DNA of 64,000 nucleotides from the NCBI RefSeq assembly GCF_900639985.1, contig NZ_CAAAIM010000001.1, positions 682,001-746,000 of the forward strand, read 5' to 3'. The position numbers were made by a program, and so were the translations under genes. The DNA is from Legionella rowbothamii. Its GTDB lineage: Bacteria; Pseudomonadota; Gammaproteobacteria; Legionellales; Legionellaceae. Within the stretch, counting starts at the first letter, position 1. The number at the start of each line of letters is the position of its first letter. Under the pieces are notes generated by a model. It was given only the letters and a program-made list of their open reading frames with translations, was not told where the DNA came from and did no database searches. This document shows positions 37,385-46,065 of this stretch, piece by piece.

Positions 37385-39127
37385 TTACAATATCCTTAAA
37401 TTATTCTTAGCCGCCAAAACAGTTGCATGGGAAGCACCTAATTTCTTTGTACCAATCGCTATGGCCTTTTCAAAATAAAACCTTGCTGCCTCTTTCTTAC
37501 CTTGCTCAGAATACACCGTGCCTAAATTGTTCATATACGTCACTAAAAGCGGATGGTCTTCGCCATGCTTTTTTTCAATGATGGCTATAGCCTGCAAATA
37601 TAACGGCTCGGCTTTATCATATTGTTTTAATTCACCATAAACATAGCCTAAGTTATTTAAACTTTGAGCGTATAAAGGATGCTCCTCCCCTAATGCTTTC
37701 TTTCTTATAGCCAATGAGCGTTGATAAATTGCCTCCGCTTTACTGTATTTCTTTTCTTCCAAATACAAGCCCCCCAAATTGTTTAGCCCATTAGCGATTA
37801 AAGGGCTTTCTGCTGGAAGTTTTTTTTCATAAATCACAAGTGCCTGTTGATATAAAGATTCTGCCTTTATGTAATTACCTCGTTCTTCATAAAAAGTCCC
37901 AAGGCTTAATAATGCGGTGGCGGTACTCGGATGTTCATTACCCAGCTTATTTTGATAGAGTGCTGCGCCCTTTTGGTATAACTCCTCTGCTTGTTTCTCT
38001 TTCCCTTGCGCGCTATAAACACCCGCCAAGTTATTCATATCTCCACCAATTGAGCGGTGATCTGCGGGAAGAAACCTCTGATCGATCGCTAAAGCTTGAA
38101 GATACAATTCTTCTGCTTCCGAAGAATGACCTTGTAATTGATATAATGCGGCCAAATTACTTAAATTCGTAGCATAATCAGGACCATTAATTTGCAGCTC
38201 TTTTTTAATTGCCAGTCCCCGTTCATAGGCATGCTTTGCATTCTCATAATCTCCTACTCCTGCATAAGCTAAGCCAAGATTATCCAGACTTTTTGTTAGT
38301 GTATAATTTTTAGAATCAGTATATTGTTCACCAATTTTTATAGAGCGTAAAAGTAAAGGTATTGCTTTGTGATACAAACCGCTTGCAGTGTAAAAAGTAG
38401 CCAGGTTATTGAGAATCAATGCCAACTCAGGATGGCTTTTTCCATACAATTGCTCCTCCAAAGCCACTGCTTGATGGTACAAGGGTTCGCACTTTTCGTA
38501 ATAACCCATCTCTTCATAAAGACCAGCAAAATTAGAAAAGAGACCAGCTCGTAATCTCAAGTTTTTTATCGGCTCTTTATTTAAACTTTCCAAGGCCTCT
38601 TTATAGAGACGTTCCGCATTAGCATATTTATCTTGATTTCGATAAACGGTACCTAAAACAGCTAAAAATGGAACCCGCTTAACGTCATCTTTTCGATGCT
38701 TCTTATCAAAAAGGTTCAAAGCTCTCACAGCATAATATTCTGCTTTATCATATTGCCCTTGTTCACTATAATTTTTGGCAAGAAGATTTAATGCCCCAAC
38801 CGCAAAATAACTATCCTCACCATATAACTTTTCAAAAAAAAGCAAAGCCTTACGTAAAAATTTGTCTGCCTGTTTAAAATTTCCTTGAGTATAATAGGCG
38901 TATCCTAAATTAAAACAGCTCATGGGTAGATGTTTGATCTCTTTATTTAAGGCTATGATGTAAGCTTGCTTCGCGAACACCAAAGCCTTTTTACTGTAGC
39001 CCTGCCTTTTAGATTCCCAATACTGAGAATCTATATTTTCCCAAGGCGTTTTTTGTCCCCAGCCCTCGCTTAAAAATAAAGATAAGATTATAGCAACAAC
39101 TATTTGTTTGTTTACTTGAATTCGCAT
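37385..39127 (-). CDS. secreted tetratricopeptide-repeat protein, copy 2
   Basis: The same 580-aa length and domain order as the copy at 35457: a signal peptide ending GWG, then TPR units throughout. Differences from copy 1 concentrate in about residues 110-410, where charges and repeat consensus change. That is where partner specificity would be expected to diverge. Its ATG lies inside the end of the frame ending at 39112, a 16-base overlap, which implies translational coupling to the upstream adhesin-like gene when that gene is intact. Confidence 0.88.
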   Translation of the reverse strand: MRIQVNKQIVVAIILSLFLSEGWGQKTPWENIDSQYWESKRQGYSKKALVFAKQAYIIALNKEIKHLPMSCFNLGYAYYTQGNFKQADKFLRKALLFFEKLYGEDSYFAVGALNLLAKNYSEQGQYDKAEYYAVRALNLFDKKHRKDDVKRVPFLAVLGTVYRNQDKYANAERLYKEALESLNKEPIKNLRLRAGLFSNFAGLYEEMGYYEKCEPLYHQAVALEEQLYGKSHPELALILNNLATFYTASGLYHKAIPLLLRSIKIGEQYTDSKNYTLTKSLDNLGLAYAGVGDYENAKHAYERGLAIKKELQINGPDYATNLSNLAALYQLQGHSSEAEELYLQALAIDQRFLPADHRSIGGDMNNLAGVYSAQGKEKQAEELYQKGAALYQNKLGNEHPSTATALLSLGTFYEERGNYIKAESLYQQALVIYEKKLPAESPLIANGLNNLGGLYLEEKKYSKAEAIYQRSLAIRKKALGEEHPLYAQSLNNLGYVYGELKQYDKAEPLYLQAIAIIEKKHGEDHPLLVTYMNNLGTVYSEQGKKEAARFYFEKAIAIGTKKLGASHATVLAAKNNLRIL

Positions 39128-40889
39128 GTTCTACCTACTTCATTTACAGAAAGATTATCTGCCGTTTGCTCATCCCCCATTGCGGCATCTCTAGAACTAA
39201 AAAATGAATGCCTATTCACCTTTTTAGGCTCCAGAATAACGGGTTCCACTGCTGGAGACCTAGGCTTAGGTTTCATCTTATCCCAAACCTGACTTACCCC
39301 ATCAACAATATGTGAGGATAAACCCGCTAGATAATGTGTTACTTGTGCACTCCAATATGCCTGAGCTTGAACCTGAGAAGAATGCATGAAAGTTGCTGCA
39401 GCTGTATAGTTGCCTTCACCTAATTGTTTAAGACCTTCTTCCCCCAAAGATTTACTTTGAGCCATACATAACTCTACTACCTTTTCATCATAAAGCAGCG
39501 TGTCCAAAACCCCTATCCCAACTAAACCCCAAGCAATAGGAGCGGCAAAAGAACCAGTAACTGCTTTTAAAGCAAAGTTGACTGTTAGATCCCCCGCAGT
39601 ATATCAGCTTTTTCAAATAACAATCGCCCCATCGATTTTATCGAAGTGTGTGCTTTAAGCTTAGAATCATGAATAATCGCTTCAGCCTCTTCATCCACAA
39701 ATAACTCTGCAATTTCAATTACTGAATGATTATTAAATTCTAAAGATCCTCCATATATAGCGCATAACCCTCCTTTATAAACGCTATCATTTATAGAAAA
39801 ATCATTGTCATGCACATAAGTTATTGGGGCAATAAAGAGACAATTTTTAAGTGTTGTTAGTGCTTTATTATCATGAGTAAAATAATCCGAAAGCTTTATT
39901 AATGAGCTATTCGCACCAAAAAAACCTTGCTGCCCAACGTGTTGCGCTTCTAAATGACATTGATCAAGCACCAACTCGCCTTTATTTTCTATTTCGTTTA
40001 AAGAGGATTTTGTATTAAACAGAAGAGCTACAGCTTGTTCATCAATAACTAATTGTTCATCAACTAGAAATAACCCCTCCTGAGGCAGAGCCGAGTTTCC
40101 GATACGAACCTGAGTATCACCTCGAAAATGTAAATTACCCGTATGAATATGATTGGCTCCTAGAAATCTAAAGGTAGACAATTCCGTTTCATGTCCCAAA
40201 ATTAATGATTTTGAGGTTAAAAAACATTCATTATTGGCGGTAAGATCCCCTTTCATTTCACTCTTAGTAGAAATGAGGCGCAACTTATCCACTACTGTTT
40301 TAACTGAAGTATCTTGTTTAAAAAATTGCGCACAAACATCAAATTGCCCCGAGGTTTGTACATCTGCAGCTTGATGAACATAAGCGGCATCGATAACTAA
40401 ATTCTCTGATTTAACAGGTGCTAAAAGACCAATACCTTGACGGGCTTTTAAGAGAATAGAGCCTTGAGAGGTAATTTCATCATCCAACCAGAGCGCTTCT
40501 GCATCAATAGCTAGTATTGATTCGCACTCTAAAGAACCTTTAATAAATACAGGACCTTTTGCATTAATAAAACATTCTTTTGTTTTAAGGGCAGCAAATA
40601 AATTGATTTGTTTTTCAGTATAAGATTGAACTATTAACTTTCCATCCGGAGTAGAGTGCCATTCTAAAATCTTAGTGCCATTGTCATAAAGTTCCCCATG
40701 ATTGTTCGTTCCAATTACACTATCCGTAATATTATATTCACCATTTTGATCAGCCTGAATTGAAGCCCGAGCATATTTCTGATTCGATTCAAACCAATCA
40801 ATCTCAGATATATAGTCACCATTTACTTCGCGAGGTAATACTCCAAGATCATTTGTGCCAATGGTTAAAATTTTAATTGCGCTTGCCAT
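39112..40889 (-). pseudogene. repeat-rich adhesin-like protein, frameshifted near its end
   Basis: The first frame (40889-39585, 434 codons) encodes many short strand-turn repeats (for example LTANNECFLTSKSLILGHETEL), like the beta-helix of filamentous-haemagglutinin-type proteins. It stops after ADILRGI. In the next frame the sequence continues without stop as GDLTVNFALKAVTGSFAAPIAWG to 39112, but that frame has no ATG of its own at its start. Adding one G to the G5 run (plus strand C5, 39591-39595) joins them into about 590 residues. The joined end has a hydrophobic segment and an Ala/Gln-rich helix. No signal peptide is visible. Confidence 0.6.
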
Positions 40890-41416
40890 TTTCCTTAGTT
40901 CCTTGCTTGCTAATAGTTGGAATGAAATTTACATAAATCTATTTGTTACATTCATAATGTTTGTAGGAGTTTTCTTTGCAGATGAAGCATCTGATGGTTA
41001 GCTATCCTCACTTTGATTTGAGCTGTGTAAACCATGCTTCGATAAAAGAGTATTTACATTTTCGGGAATGGTATCGGTTTGTTTCTGAGTGGTTTGAGTT
41101 AAAACAGATGATTGTAAGATTGCTAAATAAAAATGATTTTTCCATAATTTTCCATTCACAACAGACTCAGAGGGTTGCCTTTCCATATTGGTTTAAGATT
41201 GAAGAATTCGGAGAATACACTTAGGAGTTCTTTTTTTCAATATCGGAATTATAAAAAACACCGTGTTGAAATTAAACTCATTTATAGCTATTGGTTAGTC
41301 TCCTGATAACTAGAAGTACGTACCAAGATCCATGAGAAATTAATAATATTTAATATTTATTTTAATTATGATACAGTGCGATGCCTTTTTTTTGACCACA
41401 ATTTGGAATAATAATA
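40890..41416. repeat. remnant of a second copy of the 33.5-35.4 kb segment (copy B)
   Basis: Bases 40975-41103 match 33474-33600 at roughly 80-85 per cent by eye and still encode IPENVNTLLSKHGLHSSNQSE on the minus strand. Bases 41122-41355 match about 35198-35410. Everything between those blocks in copy A (most of the 214-aa gene and the whole 328-aa gene) is missing here. The remaining frames are broken, so this is debris of a duplication. Confidence 0.75.
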
Positions 41417-41791
41417 ATGAAAAATAAAATACTATTTATTTGCCTTCTTCTGTCATCGCTGGTATTCAATGCAAATGCTAGTACACTCTTCACTGAAGTA
41501 ACAAGTACAAATCAAGTTAAAACAGCTCAGCAAGAACCAGCAAAAACAGAAATCTTTATACATAATAATAGCGATGGAAGTGTTTGGGTATCAGTATATG
41601 GACATGTAGAGTTACTTATAAAAGGCTTCACGCTACGTTTGTATAGCAATGAGGTAGAAATAGATGAAGTACGCGTTAAGATGTCCAAAAGCATCTTTTC
41701 TGATGTTTTCTTCGACGGCTTAGTACCTAATCACTCTAAAATTAAAGTAAGAGATTACCTCGCTCCCCCTGCAACTGATTCTATTTCTTAA
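41417..41791 (+). CDS. small secreted protein, 124 aa
   Basis: A clear Sec signal (MKNKILFICLLLSSLVFNANA, residues 1-21) is followed by a short soluble domain with alternating hydrophobic residues (VWVSVYGHVELLIKGFTLRLY), suggesting a small beta-sandwich. No cysteine is present in the mature part. A weak GGA lies upstream of the ATG, and an AT-rich region precedes it. The family is not recognised. A CCGTATT-type hairpin ends the transcript. Confidence 0.65.
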   Translation: MKNKILFICLLLSSLVFNANASTLFTEVTSTNQVKTAQQEPAKTEIFIHNNSDGSVWVSVYGHVELLIKGFTLRLYSNEVEIDEVRVKMSKSIFSDVFFDGLVPNHSKIKVRDYLAPPATDSIS

Positions 41792-41802
41792 TCATTGAGC
41801 CC

Positions 41803-41830
41803 CCCGTATTACGACTTCAGCGAATACGGG
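41803..41830 (+). terminator. CCCGTATT hairpin after the small secreted protein
   Basis: An 8-bp stem, CCCGTATT (41803-41810) with AATACGGG (41823-41830), lies 11 bases past the stop and is followed by a CTTCTTTTTAT stretch. It belongs to the dispersed hairpin family. Confidence 0.6.
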
Positions 41831-41891
41831 CTACGCGCCCTTCTTTTTATGTTGTAGAATGTAGTACTAGAATCCTATTGTAAGTCATCAC

Positions 41892-42575
41892 ATGAAATTT
41901 CCCTACAAAATCATTGACTTAACCCATGTACTAGAAAACATCATGCCAGCTTGGGATGGTGGTTGTGGCTTTAATCATGATGTTCAAATGGATTATTCTG
42001 ATTGCCATGGTGAAGATAAATTCCGGGTGATGAAACTAAGTATGGATGCGGGGATTGGCACCCATATGGATGCTCCCAGTCACTGTATTACGGGCGGAAA
42101 ATGCATTGATGAGTTTGATGTGAGCGATTTATGTATGCCCTGTATGGTCATTGATGTTTCAAGTAAAGCCCATGAGCATTATCGTGTATCCGCTCAGGAT
42201 ATTAGTGATTTTGAAAGTCTGTATGGCCCAATTAGGCAGGGTACATGCGTTATGATTAAAACAGGTTGGGAACGATTCTGGAGGGAGTCACTAAAATACC
42301 ATAACAACCATGTGTTTCCTTCTGTTTCAATTGAAGCCGCTAATTTATTGCTTGAACGTGGTGTGGCTGCACTGGGTATTGATACCTTATCGCCAGATTG
42401 TCCGGAATATGGTTTTAAAGTCCATCAAGCTTTTTTAGGAAAAGGCAAAATATTGATAGAAAATGTGGCAAATTTGGATAATATGCCACCAACAGGGGCT
42501 TTTGTCATGATTTGCCCACTTAAGGTACGTGATGGGACAGAAGCACCAATAAGACTATTGGGGTTACTTTCCTGA
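41892..42575 (+). CDS. cyclase-family metal hydrolase (kynurenine formamidase-like)
   Basis: The 227-aa protein matches the cyclase/KynB-like family. The metal-binding H58-x-D60-x-x-x-H64 lies in GTHMDAPSH, the IDLTH start segment at 8-12 is present, and DTLSPD lies in the distal half. Members hydrolyse N-formylkynurenine, isatin or related cyclic amides with a bound divalent metal. No kynurenine-pathway gene adjoins, so the substrate remains open. Length is typical. It is convergent with the broken GAF-GGDEF gene. Confidence 0.88.
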   Translation: MKFPYKIIDLTHVLENIMPAWDGGCGFNHDVQMDYSDCHGEDKFRVMKLSMDAGIGTHMDAPSHCITGGKCIDEFDVSDLCMPCMVIDVSSKAHEHYRVSAQDISDFESLYGPIRQGTCVMIKTGWERFWRESLKYHNNHVFPSVSIEAANLLLERGVAALGIDTLSPDCPEYGFKVHQAFLGKGKILIENVANLDNMPPTGAFVMICPLKVRDGTEAPIRLLGLLS

Positions 42576-42584
42576 GTTAGCGCA

Positions 42585-43596
42585 TCAAAAACCCACATTA
42601 CCCCGTCCAGCACCTTTAGCTTGGTACAAAGCTTCATCCGCATGTTTAATTAATGAATTGATATCATTTAAATGAGTTAAAATTGCACAACCAATACTGC
42701 ATGTAACGTGAAAGCTAGATCCATCAAAAGGCAAAGGAATTGCCGCAACCACATCACAAATTTGCCGACTAATTCTCAGAGCTTCGTTTAGATCGGCATT
42801 TGCTAATACCGCTAAAAACTCATCTCCACCATAACGTCCTAATGCATCTTTGGGACGAAGTATTGCACGTATTTTTTCCACAATAGTATTTAGAACCTCA
42901 TCTCCAGCTGGATGCCCATAAGTGTCGTTTACCTCTTTAAAACAATCGACATCAATCATCAATATTGCAAGGCAGCTATCTTGAATATTTTTTAACTCCA
43001 TTGTAACAATGTCAAAAATAGCGGCTCTGTTCCAACAGTGGGTTAAAGGATCAATGCGACTCTTCAGCTCGAGCTCTTCATTTTGTTGTGCTAGTCTAAC
43101 TTATGCCTCGGACAGCGCATGAAAATTTAGCTCCTGCTCCACTAATGAAGCAAGATCTCGCAAGGTTTCTTGTTGTTTTCCAGTGAATCTACGAGGTTTA
43201 TTATCACCAACACAAAGCACACCAATACGTTCACCTTCAAAATGGATGGGAACGCCGGCATAAAAAACCCAGGTATCAGTATAGGCGATAGGCGCTATCA
43301 AAAAAACGGAGGTCTTTGCGCGCATCAAAGGTTACACAAACCTCTTCCTCTAAAATGGTATGATGGCAATAAGAGTCTTTTCTTATCCCCATGATTGCCT
43401 TTAAACCCTGAGCACTTTTAATCCAGGCTACTTTCTCACCCAAAATATCAATCACAGCCACTGGCACGTTAAAAATCCTACGTGCTAATCGCGTAATTTT
43501 ATCAAACCGTTCCTCAGCAGGTGTACCTAACATCTGCGATTTTTGAACAGCAGCAAGGCGTTGTTCTTCATTGGGCAAGTAAGGGGCTTCAGGCAT
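42585..43596 (-). pseudogene. GAF-GGDEF diguanylate cyclase, broken by a tandem duplication and a stop codon
   Basis: Read in order, three frames give a GAF domain (from 43596, MPEAPYLPNEEQRLAAVQKS) and a GGDEF domain ending at 42585. The cyclase motif is RYGGDEF. Two lesions break it. A 7-bp tandem duplication (ATAGGCG twice, 43281-43294) shifts the frame after FFDSAY; with one copy the protein reads FFDSAYTDTWVFYAG. A TAA at 43103-43101 then interrupts SEA-VRLAQQNEELELKSRIDPLTHCWNR, where a Gln codon is likely. The domains themselves look complete, so inactivation is recent. Confidence 0.9.
43281..43294. repeat. 7-bp tandem duplication causing a frameshift
   Basis: Two exact adjacent copies of ATAGGCG. 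Removing one restores the GAF reading frame of the diguanylate cyclase gene. Confidence 0.85.
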
Positions 43597-43704
43597 TCTT
43601 GCATCTCTAATTAAGTTTTAAAAACAACTATGTCTAATATAGTACTAAATTATAGCAGCGCTTTTGATTTATTTATGGTTTTCTATTTTTATCAATTTCA
43701 CTCA

Positions 43705-44940
43705 CTAATTTTTAAAAAAACACACATACACCAAAATATTCAATACGATTAACGGTAAGCCTAATTTAATAAATTCAAAAAAACCAAAGCCCTTAATTCC
43801 TCGTTTTTCACTATTTTGAATGATAATAATATTACTTGCCGCACCTAAAATGGATAAATTACCGGCAATCGTGCTTCCAAATGCTAAGGTTATTAATTGA
43901 GAACTTGTGTGAGCTGAGTGCAACAATAAAGGCAAGTAAAGCGCTACTAGAGGAACATTAGAAATGAATTGGCTTAAAAGAATACTAATTCCTAAAATCG
44001 CAATTGGACTAGTTAGCGAAATATGATAACGATGAATATTCTCCTGAAAAAAACCACTATCCCAAACGCTTTGCATCAGCACGAAAGTGCTCGCGAAGAA
44101 AATTAATGTTCCCCAATCTAGGTTCCTTAGAAACACCCATTTCTGTTTACTTAATAATAAAGGGACTGCAGAAATAAGTGCTATATAACTGAAATTAATC
44201 CTAAATGATGAAGGAGAGAAATCCATAATAATTTTAGTAAATACCAGGGAAAGCATAATAATTAAACTTAACTTTACTAAAATAACTTCCTTAGAATTGC
44301 GAATCTGAGCAGGTATTACTTTTTCGATAGGTTCATCCAGTTGTTCTTTATAAGCAAAATAAATAAGCGCATAACAGATAATAAGATTTAAACTAGTTGG
44401 AATGGCTAAGGGTTTAATGAAATCCAGAAAGGGTGAGGACATCCCTCCTTTAACCGCGATAAGCAAGTTTTGTGGATTACCCACCGGACTTAGGGCGCTT
44501 CCAATTGTCACGGAAAAGGCTAAAGCAAAGAGTAAAGGTTTAATTAAACTTTTATGTGATTTGCATAATTGCAGGATAATTGGCGTACCAATAATCGCAA
44601 TAGTATCATTCATAAGTAATGCAGCACTTGTTCCGAGTATAAAAACAATAATGAATAAGGCTTGTTTTCCTGTATGCGCATGATAAAAAATATCATTCGT
44701 TAATTGTTCTAAATACCCGCTTTCCTCGGCAGCTTGCGCGATAAAAAAAACACCCAATAAATAAGCCATAACCTCTGGATCAATCGCTGCAATTCCATGC
44801 GCTGGTGTTATTTGTTGGCATAATAAGGCGACAATAGCGCCAAAAGCCATAATTGCCCAAATAGGAATAATTGTTCTAGCAACCCGACGTAATGCAATGG
44901 CAACGAGGGTAATAAAAAGAATAATCACTGCCAATGGCAT
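43705..44940 (-). CDS. ArsB/NhaD-type ion transporter
   Basis: A 411-aa polytopic protein with about 10-11 membrane segments. SALSPVGNPQNLLIAVKGG and a second, symmetric loop, AGNLSILGAASNIIIIQNSE, are the paired half-site signatures of the ArsB/NhaD/CitM ion-transporter superfamily. Possible substrates are Na+/H+, anions such as arsenite, or dicarboxylates; sequence does not decide. There is no ars regulator or reductase nearby, so arsenic export is not favoured. It stands alone on the minus strand upstream of the broken cyclase gene. Confidence 0.88.
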   Translation of the reverse strand: MPLAVIILFITLVAIALRRVARTIIPIWAIMAFGAIVALLCQQITPAHGIAAIDPEVMAYLLGVFFIAQAAEESGYLEQLTNDIFYHAHTGKQALFIIVFILGTSAALLMNDTIAIIGTPIILQLCKSHKSLIKPLLFALAFSVTIGSALSPVGNPQNLLIAVKGGMSSPFLDFIKPLAIPTSLNLIICYALIYFAYKEQLDEPIEKVIPAQIRNSKEVILVKLSLIIMLSLVFTKIIMDFSPSSFRINFSYIALISAVPLLLSKQKWVFLRNLDWGTLIFFASTFVLMQSVWDSGFFQENIHRYHISLTSPIAILGISILLSQFISNVPLVALYLPLLLHSAHTSSQLITLAFGSTIAGNLSILGAASNIIIIQNSEKRGIKGFGFFEFIKLGLPLIVLNILVYVCFFKN

Positions 44941-45071
44941 TTTAGTTCCCGCCCTTATTAAATTAATCCATTATGTATGAGTGAATCATCTGCAATGTAA
45001 ATAGTACCTATTTGCTTTAGCCCTAATACTATCCTTTAATTAATATACCTATCTAGATTGTTGCAAATATC

Positions 45072-45917
45072 ATGTCTAATTATCATGTTGAACAGATGAC
45101 CCGTGATGAAGTGACACTGGCTGTAGATTGGGCAAGACAGGAAGGATGGAATCCCGGTCTCCATGATGCAGAATGCTTTTATCAAGCCGATCCCCATGGC
45201 TTTTTTGCAGGTAAGCTTAATAACCAAATAATCGCTGTGGGCTCTGCTGTCATTTATGATGAGCATTTTGCCTTTTGTGGTTTTTATATTGTTGATGAAA
45301 AATATCGTGCTCAGGGATATGGCATGCAACTTACTCAAGCCAGATTAGCCTATATTGGTAATCGCAATGCAGGTATTGATGGTGTTTTGGAAATGACGGA
45401 TAATTATGCACGTATTGGCTATCGTTTTGCTCATAATAATGCGCGTTACGCCTTAGATAATAAGCAAATCATGCCAAAGACTCTAGAGCATCTTGTTGAT
45501 TTAAAAAAAATTCCTTTTGAGCAATTGGCTGAGTACGACCGCCATCACTTCCCGGCTCCTAGAGATAAATTTCTCGTAAATTGGATTAAACAAGACCAAG
45601 CTTTGGCTTTAGCCTATGTCACAGAAAGTCAGCTGCGGGGTTATGGCATAATTAGAAAATGTTTTCAAGGATATAAAATAGGTCCGTTATTTGCAGACAC
45701 CCCTGCAATTGCAACCAATTTATTTGAGCAGTTGGTAGCCCATGCCCAAGGCGAAATAGTCTTTCTTGATATTCCTGAAAATAACCCTTTTGCGGTTGAT
45801 TTAGTTGAGCAGTACGATATGACGAAAGTATTTGCTACAGCCCGGATGTATTTAAAAGGAGCTCCTGATTTATCTATTGAAGGTATTTATGGAATTACGT
45901 CATTTGAGTTGGGATAA
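45072..45917 (+). CDS. two-domain GNAT acetyltransferase, 281 aa
   Basis: An N-terminal GNAT domain (1-130) opens with VEQMTRDEVTLAVDWARQEGWNPGLHDAECF, a conserved start of a common GNAT subfamily. Its acetyl-CoA loop is YRAQGYG. A second acetyltransferase-like domain (about 150-281) carries the YGIIRKCFQGYKIGPLFAD segment. Length and order match full members of this family, whose acceptors are mostly unknown. It is divergent from the ion transporter gene. Confidence 0.88.
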   Translation: MSNYHVEQMTRDEVTLAVDWARQEGWNPGLHDAECFYQADPHGFFAGKLNNQIIAVGSAVIYDEHFAFCGFYIVDEKYRAQGYGMQLTQARLAYIGNRNAGIDGVLEMTDNYARIGYRFAHNNARYALDNKQIMPKTLEHLVDLKKIPFEQLAEYDRHHFPAPRDKFLVNWIKQDQALALAYVTESQLRGYGIIRKCFQGYKIGPLFADTPAIATNLFEQLVAHAQGEIVFLDIPENNPFAVDLVEQYDMTKVFATARMYLKGAPDLSIEGIYGITSFELG

Positions 45918-45928
45918 AAAACCAAGTA

Positions 45929-45956
45929 AGCCGTATTAGCACAGCGTAATATGGCT
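45929..45956 (+). terminator. AGCCGTATTA hairpin after the acetyltransferase
   Basis: A 10-bp stem with one G-T pair, AGCCGTATTA (45929-45938) with TAATATGGCT (45947-45956), begins 12 bases past the stop. It is another member of the CCGTATTA-type hairpins. Confidence 0.55.
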
Positions 45957-46065
45957 ACTTATTCTCTGAGCCCTACTCCATTAAAACAAATTGACTTCCC
46001 CTTTATTTAAGGTCAAGATTCGCCATTAATCTAAGCCAATATCGGTTGTGGGAGCAATGGAAAAT

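Noticed and set aside
35457..39127. Regularly spaced DNA repeats as a possible CRISPR array
   Set aside because: The periodicity is the 42-residue TPR coding repeat within long open frames; there are no short identical repeats with unique spacers.
40976..41224. 82-codon plus-strand frame
   Set aside because: It runs opposite to the sense of the duplicated gene remnant, whose minus-strand peptide matches the 214-aa protein.
43170..43394. 74-codon plus-strand frame in the broken cyclase region
   Set aside because: Antisense to the GAF domain, whose residues are conserved on the minus strand.
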